NCBI GenBank assembly: GCA_051881435.1
Contig: JBJEPW010000009.1
Location: forward strand, 62,001 to 126,000
Direction of reading: 5' to 3'
DNA length: 64,000 bases
Source of the DNA: Fimenecus sp051881435
GTDB lineage: Bacteria; Bacillota; Clostridia; Oscillospirales; Acutalibacteraceae
Translations under genes and position numbers: made by a program
The notes under the pieces: generated by a model
The model's input: only the letters and a program-made list of their open reading frames with translations
What the model was told of the DNA's origin: nothing
Database searches by the model: none
In this document: positions 7,851 to 16,430 of the stretch, in pieces
Position numbering within the stretch: the stretch's first letter is position 1
How the letters are laid out: each line of letters starts with the position of its first letter

Positions 7851-8540
7851 TTGTTATCTTTCAGCGAACAGTTACCGATAGTTTTTAAAGCATTAAACAT
7901 CGGTTTTTTACAAACTTTAAAGCTTTTTTTAGTGACTCTTGCGGGCTCAATACCGTTGGGGCTTGTTATTTCTTTCGGCTCAATGTCACGCTTTAAGCCA
8001 ATAAGCGCATTTTCAAAAACTCTTGTTTGGATTGTAAGGGGAACTCCTCTTATGATTCAGTTGCTTATTGTGTATTATTTTCCCGGGCTTGTTCTTCACA
8101 ATCCTATTTGGGGCGGTGACGAAAGCGGAAGATTTCTTGCGGCATCGGTTGCTTTTATTTTGAATTACGCCTGTTATTTTTCGGAAATATACCGCGGCGG
8201 TATTCAAGGCGTGCCTCGCGGTCAGCAGGAGGCAGGGCAGGTTTTGGGCCTTTCGAAAACACAGATATTCTTTAAAATCACTTTGCTTCAAATGATAAAG
8301 AGAATTGTACCGCCCATGTCAAACGAGATTATAACACTTGTTAAGGATACATCACTTGCCCGTATCATTGCCTTGCAGGAGATTATTTGGGCAGGTCAGG
8401 CGTTTATGAAAGGCTCACAGGGCATTTCGGGTCAGATTTGGCCCTTGTTCTTCACAGGCGTCTATTATCTTGCATTCAGCGGCATATTAACCGTACTTTT
8501 CAATAAGCTTGAAAAGAAGCTTGACTATTTTAAAACATAA
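7851..8540 (+). CDS. amino acid ABC transporter permease (HisMQ type)
   Basis: 229 residues, five or so membrane helices. The cytoplasmic EAA loop is visible as EAGQVLGLSKTQIFFKITLLQ (split here only for reading). N-terminal SLGLVISF-like helix and RGTPLMIQL match the HisM/GlnP family. Start is a TTG at 7851 with AAAGGA about 10 bases upstream; no ATG fits. Probably forms a homodimer, as only one permease gene is present. Lies between the binding protein and ATPase genes, which it needs for function. Confidence 0.92.
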   Translation: MLSFSEQLPIVFKALNIGFLQTLKLFLVTLAGSIPLGLVISFGSMSRFKPISAFSKTLVWIVRGTPLMIQLLIVYYFPGLVLHNPIWGGDESGRFLAASVAFILNYACYFSEIYRGGIQGVPRGQQEAGQVLGLSKTQIFFKITLLQMIKRIVPPMSNEIITLVKDTSLARIIALQEIIWAGQAFMKGSQGISGQIWPLFFTGVYYLAFSGILTVLFNKLEKKLDYFKT

Positions 8541-8552
8541 GGAGGTTTTGTT

Positions 8553-9308
8553 ATGGCTTTACTTGAAGTTAAAAATATATATAAAAGCTTTGGCAAAACC
8601 GAGGTTTTAAAGGGAATCGATTTCAGCCTTGAAAAAGGTGAGGCGCTGGCTATTATAGGCTCCTCGGGAAGCGGAAAAACAACGCTTTTACGGTGTCTTA
8701 ATTTTCTTGAAACTCCTGACAGCGGTACAATAACCGTTAACGGTGAAACGCTGTTTGGCGCGGCTGTGAATAAAAAAATAAGCGATGAAGAAATACGCCA
8801 AAAAAGGCTGCATTTCGGGCTCGTTTTTCAGAATTTCAATTTATTCCCGCAATATACGGTATTGAAAAATGTAACTTTGGCTCCTGCTCTGTTAAAGAAA
8901 GGCAGTGCGGAAGAAATAAACGAAAAGGCCGTTTCTTTAATTAAAAGCGTAGGGCTCAGCGAAAAGATGAATTCGTATCCCTGCGAGCTTTCGGGCGGTC
9001 AACAGCAGAGAGTTGCCATTGCACGAGCTCTGGCCATGTCTCCCGATATTCTCTGTTTCGACGAGCCTACAAGCGCTCTTGACCCTGAGCTTACAGGGGA
9101 GGTGCTCCGCGTTATCCGTGAGTTAAAGGACGAAAATACAACAATGATTATCGTTACTCACGAGATGAACTTTGCAAAAAATGTTTCCGATAAGGTTATA
9201 TTTATGGCAGACGGAATTATTGAAGAAGAAGGCAATCCGTCGGATGTTTTCGATTCGCCGAAAAGTGTGCGTTTGAAAGAGTTTTTAAGCGCTTCGTTAA
9301 AAGATTGA
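8553..9308 (+). CDS. amino acid ABC transporter ATP-binding protein (GlnQ type)
   Basis: 251 residues. Walker A GSSGSGKTT (about 37-45), Q-loop LVFQNFNLFPQ, signature LSGGQQQRVAIARAL, Walker B ILCFDEPTSALDP and the switch His in VTHEM. Powers the permease encoded 12 bp upstream. GGAGG precedes the ATG. A good terminator follows immediately. Complete; nothing unusual. Confidence 0.95.
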   Translation: MALLEVKNIYKSFGKTEVLKGIDFSLEKGEALAIIGSSGSGKTTLLRCLNFLETPDSGTITVNGETLFGAAVNKKISDEEIRQKRLHFGLVFQNFNLFPQYTVLKNVTLAPALLKKGSAEEINEKAVSLIKSVGLSEKMNSYPCELSGGQQQRVAIARALAMSPDILCFDEPTSALDPELTGEVLRVIRELKDENTTMIIVTHEMNFAKNVSDKVIFMADGIIEEEGNPSDVFDSPKSVRLKEFLSASLKD

Positions 9309-9312
9309 TTTT

Positions 9313-9347
9313 ATCCTCCGCGGAAAATGACCGTCGGAGGATTTTTT
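9313..9347 (+). terminator. intrinsic terminator of the amino acid ABC operon
   Basis: ATCCTCCG...CGGAGGAT hairpin followed by six T. Confidence 0.8.
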
Positions 9348-9348
9348 C

Positions 9349-9389
9349 TTGTAATGCTGTGCTTTTTGTGATAAAATATAAGCGGTGAT
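9349..9389 (+). promoter_or_regulatory. promoter of the cohesin-protein gene, GGTGAT after the -10
   Basis: TTGTAA (9349-9354), 17 bases, TAAAAT (9372-9377), six bases, GGTGAT (9384-9389), three bases, ATG 9393. Confidence 0.6.
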
Positions 9390-9392
9390 ATT

Positions 9393-10130
9393 ATGATTAA
9401 AAAGCTTGTATCGTGTTTTTCGGCTGTTTTATTGCTGATTTGTCAGTTTGCGGTTATGTCATTTGCCGCACAGCCCGTAAAATTAACTCTTTCCGGCGGC
9501 GAGGTTTATGCAGGCGAAGAATTAACCGTAAATTTGTTTATAAGCGATAATTCAAATTTAAGCGGCGCCGCAATAAAAATGAATTATGATAAGTCTATGC
9601 TCGAATATGTTTCGGGTGAGGCGGGCGGAATAATTGATTCAAGCGCTACTGTCTCCGTAAAAAATATTGAGAACAGCAGCGGCTCATATGTGAATTTTAC
9701 CTATATGTCACCGTCTGCAACGGTTACTGCCGAGGGAATATTATTATCTGTAAAATTCAAGGCTCTCGAAAGTGCTGTGGGTGCAACCGATTTAACACTT
9801 ACTATTGATTCACCCGGCGATTTTGTTGACGGAAACTTATCCAAACTCAGCTATACCGTTGAAAATTCAAAAATAACCGTGATAAATAATAATGCTTCAC
9901 CGTATGAATCGAACAGCGTTGAAGACTCACAAACGGATTTGACCGAAAGCGGAACCGATAATCAGCCGGCAAAAAGCACGGCAAACGGTCAAACAAATGC
10001 GGAAGATAATAACGGCGCAAAGCCGTCAAACAACACCGTAAAAATAGTTTTAATAATCGCGGCAGGCGTTGCTTTGGTTGCAGTAGGAGCAACGGCGGTA
10101 ATACTTGAAAAAAGAAAGAAAAAGGGGTAA
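9393..10130 (+). CDS. membrane-anchored single-cohesin-domain protein
   Basis: 245 residues. Signal peptide (1 to about 25, cleavage after SFAA), one cohesin-like domain (about 28-170; VYAGEELTVNLFIS, LSGAAIKMNYDKSMLEYVSG, GILLSVKFKA are typical of cohesin strands), a Ser/Asn/Thr-rich linker (about 173-213), then one membrane helix (VLIIAAGVALVAVGATAVI) and the basic tail KRKKK. Cohesins bind dockerin domains, in cellulosomes and in other surface complexes. No dockerin protein is in the window, so the partner is unknown. Followed after 3 bp by the zinc-ribbon gene. Confidence 0.75.
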   Translation: MIKKLVSCFSAVLLLICQFAVMSFAAQPVKLTLSGGEVYAGEELTVNLFISDNSNLSGAAIKMNYDKSMLEYVSGEAGGIIDSSATVSVKNIENSSGSYVNFTYMSPSATVTAEGILLSVKFKALESAVGATDLTLTIDSPGDFVDGNLSKLSYTVENSKITVINNNASPYESNSVEDSQTDLTESGTDNQPAKSTANGQTNAEDNNGAKPSNNTVKIVLIIAAGVALVAVGATAVILEKRKKKG

Positions 10131-10133
10131 GCT

Positions 10134-10325
10134 ATGAAAAACATAATTATTGAAGAGTGCCCGTATTGCGGCTCGAAAAACCTTACAAAAGGCTACCAGA
10201 CAAACGAGGGAATGATGTTTAAAGACAAAGTTGCGGCTTTCGGAACCGTTATCGAGCATACAATATGTAAAGAATGTGCAAGTATTATTTACAGTAAGGT
10301 TGAAAAACCCGAAATCTTAAAATAG
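10134..10325 (+). CDS. small zinc-ribbon protein, 63 residues
   Basis: Two CxxC pairs: CPYCGS at residues 9-14 and CKEC near 47-50, spaced as in a zinc ribbon that binds one zinc ion. Start codon ATG 10134 follows GGGG within the end of the cohesin gene, so the two are probably co-transcribed and coupled. The rest of the protein is mixed charged with no membrane helix. Function unknown. Confidence 0.65.
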   Translation: MKNIIIEECPYCGSKNLTKGYQTNEGMMFKDKVAAFGTVIEHTICKECASIIYSKVEKPEILK

Positions 10326-10369
10326 TAATTTTTTCTGTTTGCACCGCATAGTATTTAGCGGTGATGAAA

Positions 10370-10492
10370 ATGGACAAACAGAAAAAATACATAACAGACG
10401 AAGAAAAAGCAAAAATAATCCGTATGATGATTGCAAAAGGTTATCTTACGCAAAACCAAATCAAAGCATTAAAAAAGCGGGGCAGTTTTTAA
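10370..10492 (+). CDS. small basic protein, 40 residues
   Basis: ATG with GGTGAT four bases upstream and a possible -10 (TAGTAT) five bases before that. The protein starts MDKQKKYITDEEKAKI and ends KKRGSF; it is strongly helical and basic with two likely helices (EEKAKIIRMMIAKGYL and QNQIKALKKRG). It lies between the zinc-ribbon gene and a strong terminator. Resembles short helical C-terminal-type domains such as SHOCT but is not confidently assigned. The start signals make it a real gene more likely than not. Confidence 0.5.
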   Translation: MDKQKKYITDEEKAKIIRMMIAKGYLTQNQIKALKKRGSF

Positions 10493-10504
10493 CTGCTCCG
10501 CTTT
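10471..10504. terminator. bidirectional terminator between convergent genes
   Basis: GCGGGGCAGTT/AACTGCTCCGC hairpin (one G-U) with an A run on the left and TTT on the right; its left arm lies in the last codons of the 40-residue gene. Confidence 0.8.
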
Positions 10505-10516
10505 AATATTGTATGT

Positions 10517-12358
10517 TTATTTTATGGGCTCAAAATCTTCGGCACCGTGCTTACATAAGGGACAAACGAAATCAGGAGGAAGTTCTTCGCCCTCATATAC
10601 ATATCCGCAAATCTTGCAAACAAAGCCTTTTTTCTTTTCGCCCGTATTTACAGGCTTCGGCTTGATATTTTCAAAGTAGTACGCATATGTGACGGACGGT
10701 GCGTCAGAGAGTACCTCTGCGTCAACAACATCTGCAATAAACAGCAGGTGAGTACCGCAGTCCACAGTTTCTCTTACCGTGCAGGAAATGTATGCATTAG
10801 CGTGATCGGTGATGTAAAGTGTTCCGTTTTCCGTTCGCGCCTTATTCTCGTAATCGGCGAATTTATCTTTATCTCTGCCGCTTACAAAACCGAAGTGTTC
10901 AAACAGGCTGAATGGAGCGTCTGTTGAAAGCACAGAAACCGTAAATTTACCTGTTCTGTCAATCATTTCGCAGGTGAGATTTGCTTTGTTAACCGCAATG
11001 GAAACGCGTTTAGGATTGTCCGTAACCTGCGTTACGGTGTTGATAATGCAACCGTTATCCTTGCCGTTTTCGTTTGCGCTTAAAACGAACAGTCCATAGC
11101 TCAGTTTAAACATTGCCTGAGGATTAACGGGATTGTCATTCTTTGGCTTTTCCTCATTTGCAAAATCCTTTGCAATAGCGTTGGAAATAGCACATAATTG
11201 TTCAACCGTTTCGGCTTTTACGGCGGAAGCAAGCTTTGCGCTTTCATCAAGTATTGTTATGTTTTTCATGGAAGAGAGTATCTCTTTAATGAGCTTGCCC
11301 GATGTTGCAGCCCAACTGCCGTTTTCAATAACGGCAACGGTTCTGTTTTGAAGATTGTGGGCTTTAATGTCAAGAAGAACTGTTTCCATATTGCAGAAAA
11401 TTCCCGCATTGTATGTTGTTGATGCAAAAACAATGTGACTGCATCTGAAAGCTTCAGAAACAACAACCGACGGGTGAGTTTTTGAGACATCATACATTAC
11501 AATGTTTGTTATGCCGCTGTCAGCAAGCTTTGAAGCGAGAATATTAACGGCATTTTCCGTGTTGCCGTAAACTGATGCATAAGCAATCATTACGGCTTTT
11601 TCTTCGGGCTGATAAGAACTCCAAAGTGCATATTTATTAAGAATATAATTGATATTCTGACGCCAGATATGACCGTGCAGGGGGCATATCATGGAAATTT
11701 CAATACTTTCGGCCTTTTTAAGAAGAGATTGCACCTGTGTGCCGTATTTACCCACAATGTTTGTGTAATACCGTCTTGATTCGTCAATCCAATCGCGGCT
11801 GTAATTCACTTCATCAGCAAAAATATTGCCGCTTAACGCACCGAACGAACCGAATGCGTCAGCAGAATAAAGTATTTTATCTGTTGTATCATATGTCACC
11901 ATTGCCTCAGGCCAGTGTACCATGGGCGCCATTACAAATGTAAAGGTGTGTTTGCCTGTTGTGAGAGTGTCGCCCTCTTTAATAACGATGCTCCTTTGGT
12001 CAACATCAAAATCGAAAAACTGCTTCATCATGGCAACGGCTTTTGCGTTGCTGACAATTTTAACCTCGGGATAATTCAAAATAAGCTCGCCGAGAGTAGC
12101 ACAGTGGTCGGGCTCCATATGATTTATAACAACATAGTCAAGCCGTTTTCCCTTTAAAAGGTGAGCAAGGTTTTCAAAGAAAACGCCGCTTACGGATTTA
12201 TCTACCGTGTCCAATAATATATTTTTTTCGTCAAGAACAAGATATGAGTTGTAGGACACGCCGTTTTCAAGCGGAAACACATTTTCAAAAAGCGAAAGGC
12301 GCCTGTCGCTCGCTCCAACATAATACATATCGTCTGTTATGCTTTTTACGCAATACAT
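10517..12358 (-). CDS. flavodiiron protein with flavin-reductase and rubredoxin domains
   Basis: 613 residues, four modules in one chain. (1) Metallo-beta-lactamase fold, about 1-250, with the di-iron ligands in HMEPDHCATL, an MVHWPE loop and CPLHGHIWR. (2) Flavodoxin domain, about 258-395 (YASVYGNTENAVN, ASTTYNAG). (3) Flavin-reductase-like split barrel, about 410-570. (4) C-terminal rubredoxin, about 578-613, with CKICG and CPLCK. Flavodiiron proteins reduce O2 to water and/or NO to N2O in the cytoplasm of anaerobes. The built-in reductase and rubredoxin suggest it takes electrons from NAD(P)H without separate partners; that is inference. GGAGGC precedes the ATG. Monocistronic, divergent from the lysine riboswitch. 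Confidence 0.92.
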   Translation of the reverse strand: MYCVKSITDDMYYVGASDRRLSLFENVFPLENGVSYNSYLVLDEKNILLDTVDKSVSGVFFENLAHLLKGKRLDYVVINHMEPDHCATLGELILNYPEVKIVSNAKAVAMMKQFFDFDVDQRSIVIKEGDTLTTGKHTFTFVMAPMVHWPEAMVTYDTTDKILYSADAFGSFGALSGNIFADEVNYSRDWIDESRRYYTNIVGKYGTQVQSLLKKAESIEISMICPLHGHIWRQNINYILNKYALWSSYQPEEKAVMIAYASVYGNTENAVNILASKLADSGITNIVMYDVSKTHPSVVVSEAFRCSHIVFASTTYNAGIFCNMETVLLDIKAHNLQNRTVAVIENGSWAATSGKLIKEILSSMKNITILDESAKLASAVKAETVEQLCAISNAIAKDFANEEKPKNDNPVNPQAMFKLSYGLFVLSANENGKDNGCIINTVTQVTDNPKRVSIAVNKANLTCEMIDRTGKFTVSVLSTDAPFSLFEHFGFVSGRDKDKFADYENKARTENGTLYITDHANAYISCTVRETVDCGTHLLFIADVVDAEVLSDAPSVTYAYYFENIKPKPVNTGEKKKGFVCKICGYVYEGEELPPDFVCPLCKHGAEDFEPIK

Positions 12359-12455
12359 AATTTTTGCCTCCTTTTTTTCTAAATTATATTATATGAGAGT
12401 TTTATTAAATATGCAAGCAAATATCTTTAAAATATTCGATAAATTACGATGTTTA

Positions 12456-12484
12456 TTGACAATAAAGCCTATTTGTGATATTGT
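12456..12484 (+). promoter_or_regulatory. promoter of the lysine-riboswitch transcript
   Basis: TTGACA (12456-12461), 17 bases, TATTGT (12479-12484); the predicted start is a few bases before the riboswitch P1 stem. Confidence 0.7.
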
Positions 12485-12492
12485 TATATCTG

Positions 12493-12676
12493 TCGATAGA
12501 GGTGCGGCTTTTATCAGTAGTACGGTTTGAGTTCGGAACAACTCGTACGAAAGGAAACGCCGCCGAAATTTGTAAATCGGTTCCGCGGTTTATAAATTGG
12601 TGCAATGCAGAATATGTATTGTACTGTCACATCTTGTGGAGCGCTATCTTTGATTTTGGATTTTAAGTCATAGCGC
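12493..12676 (+). promoter_or_regulatory. lysine riboswitch (L box) with expression platform
   Basis: The aptamer shows the conserved blocks of lysine riboswitches: AGAGGTGCGGCTTTTAT near 12498, GAAAGGAAACGCCGCCGAA near 12550, and TGTGGAGCGCTATCT at its 3' end. P1 is GATAG (12495-12499) with CTATC (12644-12648). Downstream, ATAGCGC (12670-12676) is complementary to GCGCTAT (12641-12647), so P1 and this alternative stem are mutually exclusive. A clear terminator T run directly after it is not obvious; control of translation is also possible. Ligand-bound riboswitches of this class normally switch genes off. Confidence 0.92.
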
Positions 12677-12710
12677 ATGCTGTGGCTTTTATTTTTTAGG
12701 AGTGTGAAAA

Positions 12711-14363
12711 ATGAAAAAGAAGTTACTTTTAATCGGCACGGTTGTGCTCATTTGCCTTATGAGTACAATTACGGTTTTTGCCGCAGGCGGTGACGCCGCT
12801 CCCGCAAACCCGTTTATTGCCACATTCTGGTCACTTGTCCCTCCGATAATTGCAATCGTTCTGGCTCTTATCACAAAAGAGGTTTACAGTTCATTGTTTA
12901 TCGGAATACTTGTCGGCGCATTATTCTACAATAACTTTAATGTTGTGGGAGCTGTTGACAGCCTTATTCAGGACGGCTTGATTTCCGCAGTTTCGGGAAC
13001 GGCAGGTATTTTCGTATTCCTTGTAATCCTCGGAATACTCGTAGCCCTTATAAACAAGTCCGGCGGTTCAGACGCTTTCGGAAGATGGGCATCAAAGCAT
13101 ATTAAAACAAAGGTCGGCGCAATTCTTTGCACCTTTGCACTTGGCGTTTTGATATTTATCGATGACTATTTCAACTGCCTTACGGTCGGTTCCGTAATGC
13201 GTCCCGTTACCGACTCTCACAAAATCAGCCGTGCCAAACTTGCATATATAATTGATGCAACAGCGGCGCCTATTTGTATGATTGCACCTATTTCTTCGTG
13301 GGCGGCGGCAGTTGCCGACTATACTGCGGACGCAGGTACGGGAGTATCTAGCCTTGCGCTTTTCTGCAAAGCAATTCCCTATAATTTTTATTCTCTGCTT
13401 ACTCTTGTTTTCATAGTTGCAATAACACTTATGAAGTTTGACTACGGTCCTATGAAAAAGCACGAGAAGAATGCCGAAAACGGTGATTTGTTCACTTTCG
13501 GTTCTGCGGTTGTTTCCAAGGAGGAAGCAGAGCTTGAAGGCAATGGTAAGGGCAGAGTTTTCGACCTTATAATCCCCATTGTTGTGCTTATCGCAGTTTC
13601 TATTTTTGCTCTCATTTATGTTGGCGACTTTTTCTCAAAACAGGTTACCGATGCTGACGGTGTGACGGTTGTAAACGATACATATCATGATTTTATTGCA
13701 TCTTTTGGTAAAACCGAAGCACCGGTAGGTCTTCCCCTCGGCGGCATTGTTGTTCTTGTGTTTACCGTTATTTATATGCTTTGCAGACGCCTTATTTCCT
13801 TTAAAGATGCAATGGCTTGCATACCCAAAGGCTTCGTAGCAATGGTACCTGCAATTCTTATACTTACAATGGCAACTTCTCTTAAAAATATGACAGGACT
13901 TTTGGAGTCTGATGTTTTTGTTGAAGGCGCACTTTCAGGTGCCGCGACTTTACACAAATTCCTGCCCGCAATTATTTATCTTGTTGCTTGCGGAATTTCT
14001 TTTGCAACAGGCACATCATGGGGAACCTTCGGAATACTTATTCCAATTGTACTCAGCGTATTCCCCGCAGGAAGCGAACTGATGATAGTCGGTATGTCAG
14101 CATGCCTTGCAGGTTCTGTTTGCGGCGACCATTGTTCACCCATTTCGGACACAACGATTATGTCCTCCGCAGGCGCACAGTGCGAGCATGTTAACCATGT
14201 TTCAACACAGCTTCCTTATGTTATTACCGTTGCGGTAGTTTCGTTCTTCGCTTATATTTTCGCAGGCTTTGTAAGCAATGCGGCAATCGTACTTCCCATA
14301 TCCGCGGCAGCACTTATAGGCGTTCTCTTTGTAATCAAGGCTGTTACAAAGAAAAAGGCGTAA
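12711..14363 (+). CDS. NhaC-family antiporter/transporter, probable lysine transporter
   Basis: 550 residues, about 12 membrane helices, N-terminal helix possibly a signal anchor. Family features: a GVLIFIDDYFNCLTVG helix, GTSWGTFGI and CGDHCSPISDTTIMSSAGA, characteristic of the NhaC Na+/H+ antiporter superfamily. GGAGTG precedes the ATG. The upstream lysine riboswitch indicates that it moves lysine or a lysine-related compound rather than serving general sodium export; NhaC-like proteins under L-box control have been proposed as lysine transporters in comparative genomics. Monocistronic. Confidence 0.9.
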   Translation: MKKKLLLIGTVVLICLMSTITVFAAGGDAAPANPFIATFWSLVPPIIAIVLALITKEVYSSLFIGILVGALFYNNFNVVGAVDSLIQDGLISAVSGTAGIFVFLVILGILVALINKSGGSDAFGRWASKHIKTKVGAILCTFALGVLIFIDDYFNCLTVGSVMRPVTDSHKISRAKLAYIIDATAAPICMIAPISSWAAAVADYTADAGTGVSSLALFCKAIPYNFYSLLTLVFIVAITLMKFDYGPMKKHEKNAENGDLFTFGSAVVSKEEAELEGNGKGRVFDLIIPIVVLIAVSIFALIYVGDFFSKQVTDADGVTVVNDTYHDFIASFGKTEAPVGLPLGGIVVLVFTVIYMLCRRLISFKDAMACIPKGFVAMVPAILILTMATSLKNMTGLLESDVFVEGALSGAATLHKFLPAIIYLVACGISFATGTSWGTFGILIPIVLSVFPAGSELMIVGMSACLAGSVCGDHCSPISDTTIMSSAGAQCEHVNHVSTQLPYVITVAVVSFFAYIFAGFVSNAAIVLPISAAALIGVLFVIKAVTKKKA

Positions 14364-14380
14364 TTAAATCCCGATATAAA

Positions 14381-14420
14381 AAAATCACCTTATCCTGTAT
14401 TGGGGTAAGGTGATTTTTTG
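14381..14420. terminator. bidirectional terminator, NhaC-family gene / nadE
   Basis: AAATCACCTTATCC...GGTAAGGTGATTT with T run on the right and A run on the left. Confidence 0.85.
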
Positions 14421-14434
14421 TAGTTTTATTCTTT

Positions 14435-16339
14435 TCAAAAGCTAAGCCATTCTTCATATGATGCGTCAGAGGGCATTCTCCAATCACCGCGGGGCGAGAG
14501 AGAAACAGAGCCTACTTTCGGTCCGTCAGGCAGGCATGAGCGCTTAAACTGACTGTTGAAAAAACGCTTTATAAAAATTTCAAGCCATTTTCTTAACTGT
14601 TCCTCGTCATATGTTCCCCGGAAGGCTTTTTTTGCCATAAAGAGGAGCTTTTCAGGCGTTGTGCCGAAACGGAGGAAATGATACAAATAAAAGTCATGTA
14701 CCTCGTACGGCCCCAAAGTGTCCTCTGTTTTTTGCTCTATCTTTCCGTCCTTATCAGGGGGGAGAAGCTCGGGGCTTACGGGTGTGTCAAGTACACTGTA
14801 AAGAATTTCAGCAGTTTTTGCATTGCTGTTATCCGCAATATTTCGTACGAGATGCCGCACAAGCGTTTTCGGCACGGAGGCGTTAACGCCGTACATACTC
14901 ATATGGTCGCCGTTATATGTGCACCACCCCAGCGCTAACTCGCTTAAATCGCCTGTGCCCACAAGAAGACCGCCCACTTTGTTTGCATAATCCATAAGGA
15001 TTTGTGTGCGCTCTCTTGCCTGTGTGTTTTCGTATGTCACATCGTGAATTTCAGCGTCGTGACCGATATCTTTAAAATGCTGAATACAAGCGTCTTTAAT
15101 ATTTATCTCTTTCAGCGTTGCACCGAGAGATTTTACAAGAGCGCAGGCATTTGTATAGGTAAGGTCAGTTGTGCCGAAGCCCGGCATGGTAATACAAATA
15201 ATATTTTCATTGGGGATTTTCAGCATTTCCATTGTATGAACTGCAACAAGCAGAGCCAGCGTAGAATCCAGACCGCCGGAAATACCTAAAACAAGCTTTT
15301 GCGCTTTTGTATGAAGCATTCTTTTGGCAAGTCCGCTGCTCTGTATTGCGAGAATTTCACGGCACCGCTCATCGCGCTCTTTGTCATCTGCGGGAACAAA
15401 CGGGTTGGGGTCGAAATTCCGTTCAATGTATGCCTCATCAAGAAATGGTAACTCTTCATCGACGAAAACGGTGTTGCCGTTATTATCGCAGGTAAAGGTG
15501 TTTTGAAGCTGTCTCATAGCGTTTAGTTTATCAATATCAATATCAGCAACAGCCATAGTTCCGTCAAGGGAAAATCTTTCACCCTCAGCGAGTAAACTGC
15601 CGTTTTCCGCAACCGTGCAGGCGCCTGAAAATACTAAATCCGTTGAGGATTCGCCTACTCCCGCAGAAGCGTACGCGTAAGCACAGAAGAGCCGTGCGCT
15701 TTGCTGTTTTACAAGCGATTTTCTGTAATCATTCTTTGTAACCGCTTCATTGCTTGCTGAAAGATTTAATATAATATTGGCGCCTTGCTGAGCAAGAGCA
15801 ATCGATGGGGGGCAGGGAGCCCATAAATCCTCGCAAATCTCGATTCCTATTTTTGTATCTTCATTTACAGAGAAAATAAGACTGCTGTCAATTCTGACAG
15901 TTTGATTTGCCCATAAGCTGACAACACCCGATACCTTTTTTCCGCTTTCAAACCAACGAAACTCGTAGTACTCATTGTAGTTGGGTATATATATTTTGGG
16001 AACAATACCCAAAACCTGTCCGTTGTAAATCATAACGGCGCAGTTATAAAGCTTGCCGTTATGTTTTATCGGTGAACCTATCGCGATATATCCGTTAAAT
16101 TCCTTGCTGTATTCGCATATTTTCATTATTCCGCGATAACAGGCGTCAATCAAAGCTTTTTGATGAAAAAGGTCGCCGCAGGTGTACCCGCAAAGAGAAA
16201 GTTCGGGGAAAACGGCTATTTGTACTTTTTGATTTTTTGCCTTTTCCAGCATATTTATAATCTCATTGCAGTTTTGTTCAACATTTCCCACGGTAACGGC
16301 AGGGGAAACGGCGGCAACTTTTATAAATCCTGTTTTCAT
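14435..16339 (-). CDS. nadE: glutamine-dependent NAD+ synthetase
   Basis: 634 residues, the two-domain glutamine-hydrolysing form. The N-terminal nitrilase-like amidase domain (about 1-280) shows the E-K-C triad regions FPELSLCGY, PKIYIPNY and IGIEICEDLW; the C-terminal synthetase domain shows the ATP-pyrophosphatase loop GISGGLDSTLAL and later GTGDLSELALGWCTYNGDH. It amidates nicotinic acid adenine dinucleotide to NAD+ as the last step of NAD synthesis. GGAG lies 8-9 bases before the ATG. Convergent with the NhaC-family gene; no operon partners. Confidence 0.96.
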   Translation of the reverse strand: MKTGFIKVAAVSPAVTVGNVEQNCNEIINMLEKAKNQKVQIAVFPELSLCGYTCGDLFHQKALIDACYRGIMKICEYSKEFNGYIAIGSPIKHNGKLYNCAVMIYNGQVLGIVPKIYIPNYNEYYEFRWFESGKKVSGVVSLWANQTVRIDSSLIFSVNEDTKIGIEICEDLWAPCPPSIALAQQGANIILNLSASNEAVTKNDYRKSLVKQQSARLFCAYAYASAGVGESSTDLVFSGACTVAENGSLLAEGERFSLDGTMAVADIDIDKLNAMRQLQNTFTCDNNGNTVFVDEELPFLDEAYIERNFDPNPFVPADDKERDERCREILAIQSSGLAKRMLHTKAQKLVLGISGGLDSTLALLVAVHTMEMLKIPNENIICITMPGFGTTDLTYTNACALVKSLGATLKEINIKDACIQHFKDIGHDAEIHDVTYENTQARERTQILMDYANKVGGLLVGTGDLSELALGWCTYNGDHMSMYGVNASVPKTLVRHLVRNIADNSNAKTAEILYSVLDTPVSPELLPPDKDGKIEQKTEDTLGPYEVHDFYLYHFLRFGTTPEKLLFMAKKAFRGTYDEEQLRKWLEIFIKRFFNSQFKRSCLPDGPKVGSVSLSPRGDWRMPSDASYEEWLSF

Positions 16340-16401
16340 AAATAATTCTCCTTAAAGGCATTATTTGATTCATTATACAACAAAAATAACCAATAATCAA
16401 G

Positions 16402-16427
16402 AAAAAGGACTGCCGCGGCAGTCCTTA
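16402..16427 (-). terminator. terminator of the liv operon
   Basis: Perfect AAGGACTGCC/GGCAGTCCTT palindrome followed on the minus strand by TTTTTC. Confidence 0.85.
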
Positions 16428-16430
16428 AAA

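Noticed and set aside
12475..12666. 63-codon frame over the lysine riboswitch
   Set aside because: It lies within the aptamer and has no start signal; the RNA structure explains the sequence.
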